Below, in pieces: positions 60,737 through 64,000 of a stretch of 64,000 nt of DNA (position 1 is its first letter; each line of letters begins with the position of its first letter). The DNA is taken from NCBI RefSeq assembly GCF_022682495.2, contig NC_071392.1, positions 53,779,459 through 53,843,458 on the forward strand, written 5' to 3'. The DNA is from Desmodus rotundus. Taxonomy: Eukaryota > Chordata > Mammalia > Chiroptera > Phyllostomidae. The notes under the pieces are model-generated. The model was given only the letters and a program-made list of their open reading frames with translations. It was not told where the DNA came from and made no database searches. The translations under genes were made by a program, and so were the position numbers.

Positions 60737-61287
60737 CTACGAGTCCTGTCCGCCCAGCTGCCCATCTCTGGCCCCTCCTACTGGTCTGGATGGATATTTC
60801 TTCTTTATCTCCTTGCTTGTCTGACTTCTGTGCCGTTCGATTTTCTGTCAATTCTGTTTGTTTTTTGTTTTTAAATTGTTGTTCTTCTTTTGGTTGTGCG
60901 AGGAGGTGCAGTGTGTCTACCTATGCCTCCATCTTGGTTTTCTCCTAAAAAGGTTCTTTTTACAAAGATTTACAGTTCTCTTGCTGAAGGGGAAAGCGTG
61001 CTTTCTCAACTTTCACCAAGGTTTGTAGCAACTGGTTCTGGGACAATATTTTTTAAAGCTTCCATGCCAGGGGGATTGAGTTAAAGATATACTAAGTCTG
61101 GACTTCTAATATCCTGACTTTAAATTTTATAAATCACCTATATATTTCATTAGATTCTAATGTATTTCCTCTTTTATATAATAGTTGTATTTTTTTACAT
61201 TTCTTGGGCAAATTAATCTTGGGAAATGTTGGAGCACCAAATTAAGCCTGAAATAAATTCATATTAAAAATTCAAGAGGAAAAGAAT

Positions 61288-61440
61288 AATAAAATATATA
61301 TATATATATATATATATACTTTATATATGTAAAAGTATAGTAAAGTATATATATTCTTTAGATATACTTCACATATAAACATATCTATATAAACTATATA
61401 AAGTATATCTATATAAAGTATAAGTATATATATACTTTAC
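61288..61440. repeat. (TA)n microsatellite and AT-rich low-complexity DNA
   Basis: A TA run at about 61,294-61,318 is followed by repeated 'actttatatat', 'aaagtatatat' and 'ctatataaa' words that can pair with each other. Confidence 0.95.
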
Positions 61441-61499
61441 TACTCTTTTATAAATAGTTTGGGAACTATTTATATTTCCCAAACTATTGTAATAAGTGT

Positions 61500-63370
61500 G
61501 GAAAAAATTGAATATGGGGAAATAATCTTAATTGATCTTAAACAAGGCAAGGGGATTGTTTTTATAGTAGAACTAAAAGAAGGCACTAAATAAAATGCTA
61601 CAAGGGAAGTCCAAAATGTAAATAATCCCAGTTTATATAAATATACTTAATATTTCAGTTAAAAGACAAAGATACAATAGACAGAAAATCCTGTGATTTT
61701 CTATTTTCAAGAGAAAACCTAAAACTTAGACATGTTGCCTGTATAGGCACAAAATGATATGTGAAGAAAATACAAACTAGAATTAAGCTAGTGTAACCTT
61801 ACTAATGTTAGACACTACATACTTTACAACAAAATTCATTACTATACACAAGTTGCAGCATAGTAATAAAACTTTTAATTAACTGGAAAGAAGAGATATA
61901 CTCATTATAAAATTATATAAGTAATGAACAATTTTAAAACAATAAATTTGACCACGTAGTGGAGTGATAACATTCTTAGAAAATGGGTCATCAAAATTTA
62001 CTCAAGAAAAAACTCTAAATTGACCTATATTATTTAAAGGAATACATTGATAATTTAAAAACTTCTCACTAATAAAACCCCAGTCTAGATAGTGTGCTGG
62101 CAAGTTGTCACCTGGCAATGAAAGACTAAATAATTCCAATCTTACACAAATACTTTCAGAAATATAAAAAGAAGGATTACTCTGGCTATCTTTATAAAAT
62201 TACTATTGGTATCAAAAATAAACAAGGGAAATATAAGAAAAAAAATTGCAGGCCAATCGTATGCATGAAAGTATAAGAAAACTATAAACAAAACAGAACT
62301 CAAAACTTAGTTGTTTTGAAATATAAGGCTGGTTCAACATTAAAAAATTAGTTCCCCATGTTAATAGATTAAGGGAGAAAATAATCTGATCCTTTTAATA
62401 AATGAATAAAAAGCCCTTGATGAAAATCAACATGTATGATAAAACTCAAAATACTTGGAATATATTTCCTAATCTAATAAAATATATCTGTAATATCTTG
62501 GTACAAACATACTCAGTGATAAAACATTACATGTATTCCTTTAAAATTGGGAACTTAATAAAAATTTTTTCTACTAACACTCTACCAATATATTGCTAGT
62601 CTTAGCCAGCAATATAATGTAAGAAAACAAAATAAAAGTTATAAAAATTAGAAAGGAAAACAAAAGTATAATTTTTCAGAGATGATATATATTTTATAGA
62701 AAACCCAACAAAATCTACAAATGAGTTAATAATAAAAGTGTGTCAGATATAAAATTAAAAAATTAAGTTAATGTTATTTTTATCTGCTAACAATAAATAG
62801 AAAGTTCTATTTTAAAAGTAAACATGTTTTACTTTAAAAATAAGAAAGTTAAGGATAAATCTAATGAAAAATGGTAATGCTTTATAAAAATATTAAAATC
62901 ACTTAAATAAATGAAAATTATTAAAGTAAATGTTTAATGAATAGTAAGATAATAATGTAAAGATATTGTTTCTACCTGAAAGGGATTTTCTGGAACTTGA
63001 CAGGGTGATTTTAAAATTTATAGAGAGGAATAAAGGGCCAAGAATCCCTGAAGGCAAAGGACAAGGCAGGGGTGAGGTGGGGATCTTGCCAAGTGAAACA
63101 GTGATACTTACAAACCACAGTGATTTAGTCAGTGTGGTATCAACATTGGAGTAGACAAACATATCCATAGGATAGAACAAAGAACCCAGAAAAAAACCCA
63201 GCTTGTTTAGAAATGATCTACCACAGATCTGGTATTGCAGATCATGAGGAAAGGAAGGGTTACTCAAAAACTTTTCTAAGGGGGAAAACAAAATTGAATT
63301 CCCTTTCACATCATATAGAAAATTCAACTCCAGTTTTCAAAAAAAAATATGAAAGACTAAAATAAAAAAA
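61500..63370 (+). repeat. Old L1 (L1M-type) ORF2 remnant, sense strand
   Basis: Decayed plus-strand ORF2 in correct order: 'ttttatagtagaactaaaag' (endonuclease region), 'ccaatcttacacaaatac' and 'aaaattgcaggccaatcg' (before the RT), 'aaggctggttcaacatt', 'aataaaaagcccttgatg', 'aaaacccaacaaaatctac', 'gacagggtgattttaaaatt', 'ttagtcagtgtggtatc', 'gaacaaagaacccagaaa'. No useful open frames survive. Opposite in strand to the young L1 and HAL1 copies and much more diverged. Confidence 0.75.
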
Positions 63371-63384
63371 TATTAAAATAATTT

Positions 63385-63650
63385 TTTTTAGATAATTATA
63401 GATTACCATGCAGTTGCATTTCAGAGCAATCCCATGTATCCTTTACCCATTTCCCCAATGATAACATCTTGTAAAACTTTCTTACAATATTACAGCCAGG
63501 ATAGTGATGTCGATGCAGTCAAGATACAGAACAGTTCCATCACAAAAATCCCTCTTGTTGCCCTTTTTTAGCTGTACACACTGCCCCCTCCTCCATTTTC
63601 ATCTCTCCTCTAACCTGAACCCCAAATCTGTTGTCTATTTCTGGAATATT
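63385..63650 (-). repeat. Old L1 3'UTR-type fragment
   Basis: 'agataattatagattaccatg', 'cccatgtatcctttaccc', 'tttccccaatgataacatc' and 'gatacagaacagttccatc' resemble the antisense fragment at 20,860-21,180. Confidence 0.55.
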
Positions 63651-63659
63651 ATTATTTTA

Positions 63660-64000
63660 AAAATGCTAGTAAGAGAGAGAACTCAAATAAATTCAGATTG
63701 AAAGAGAAGTACCAACTGACACCACAGAAATAAAAAGTTCAGAAGAAAATATTATGATCAATGATATGCCAACCAATTGGACAATCTGGAAGAAATGGAT
63801 AAATTACTAGAAATGTACAATCTTCCAAAACTGAATCAAGAAGAAAGACAAAATGTGAACAGACCAATCACAGCTAATGAAATCCAAGCAGTAATAAAAA
63901 CAAAAAAACAAAACAAAACAAAAGAAAAAACTCTAAGCAAACAGAAGTCCTGGACCAATGTCTTCTCAAGTGAATTTTACCAAACATTCACAGAAGAACT
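63660..64000 (+). repeat. L1 ORF2 fragment, sense strand, cut by the window end
   Basis: 'ggaagaaatggataaattac', 'gaccaatcacagctaatg', 'aagtcctggaccaatgtc' and 'gaattttaccaaacattc' correspond to the L1 ORF2 linker before the reverse transcriptase. This duplicates a region also represented near 62,000, so it is a separate L1 insertion that continues past base 64,000. Confidence 0.75.

Larger units (their letters stand above)
58879..60940 (-). mobile_element. HAL1 copy 3: complete and best-preserved half-L1
   Basis: Minus-strand element of about 2.06 kb: 3' tail at 58,879, pyrimidine-rich 3'UTR to 59,277, ORF1 (59,278-60,109), and a 5'UTR of about 830 bp ending near 60,940. The 5'UTR is CpG-containing and holds a 101-bp tandem duplication (60,534-60,736) not seen in copies 1 and 2. 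ORF2 is absent, with ORF1 meeting the 3'UTR directly. The 3'UTR matches copy 2 closely ('ttcatgtccatggg', 'ctttggcttctccatttcc'). Confidence 0.9.

Noticed and set aside
60410..60948. Plus-strand open frames of 154 and 123 aa
   Set aside because: They lie antisense in the HAL1 5'UTR and include the 101-bp duplication; frame length follows GC-rich, stop-poor composition.

Overview
The window looks like non-coding nuclear DNA from a bat (Chiroptera, probably Yangochiroptera). The main evidence is repeat content: tRNA-derived SINEs of the bat VES type at 20.6, 50.9, 52.0 and 56.6 kb, LINE-1 copies with a bat-type 3' end, and L1-derived ORF1-only elements of the kind known as HAL1 (half-L1). Ancient mammalian repeats (MIR, L2, MER5A-like hAT, MaLR LTRs) make up the older layer. 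Family names come from recognising consensus features by eye, not from a database search. I see no credible host protein exon, structural RNA gene, bacterial gene or CRISPR array. Every long open frame sits in a transposon, in a simple repeat, or has no recognisable protein character. The DNA could be intergenic or deep intronic.

Layout. 1-440: 5' end of a HAL1 cut by the window edge. 3.53-11.22 kb: a near full-length L1 on the minus strand, with much of ORF1 deleted and about 300-bp tandem repeats upstream of ORF1. 11.2-24 kb: mostly old sequence with MIR and L2 remnants, an exact 50-bp tandem duplication (17.3 kb), a VES SINE (20.6 kb) and a MaLR LTR (22.0 kb). 24.28-25.41 kb: a 1,137-bp LTR-like element (TG...CA, 6-bp target duplication) splitting an L2 and carrying a long AG microsatellite. 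25.9 kb: a 128-bp mariner-type MITE. 26.8 kb: a MER5A-like hAT. 27.96-35.03 kb: a second full-length L1, minus strand, with a 17/18-matching target-site duplication. 36.1 kb: a 5'-truncated L1, followed by a second MaLR LTR. 41.43-41.94 kb: a 512-bp hAT element with a perfect 8-bp target duplication. 42-50 kb: few recent repeats. 50-52.2 kb: a MITE-like element and two SINEs. 52.76-54.69 kb and 58.88-60.94 kb: two structurally complete HAL1 elements (5'UTR-ORF1-3'UTR, no ORF2). 57.41-57.83 kb: an inverted-repeat (foldback) element. 61.3 kb to the end: an AT-rich microsatellite and old plus-strand L1 ORF2 remnants.

How the parts relate. Full L1s supply ORF2 (endonuclease plus reverse transcriptase). 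HAL1 encodes only the ORF1 RNA-binding protein and, by established knowledge, would depend on L1 ORF2p in trans, as would the VES SINEs. Both L1 ORF2 copies here are dead: stops, frameshifts and altered reverse-transcriptase active-site motifs. All seven younger L1/HAL1 insertions lie on the minus strand, a bias discussed in the findings. The best candidates for an unusual system are the three HAL1 copies, one with a duplicated CpG-containing 5'UTR unit and an ORF1 broken mainly by one homopolymer frameshift.
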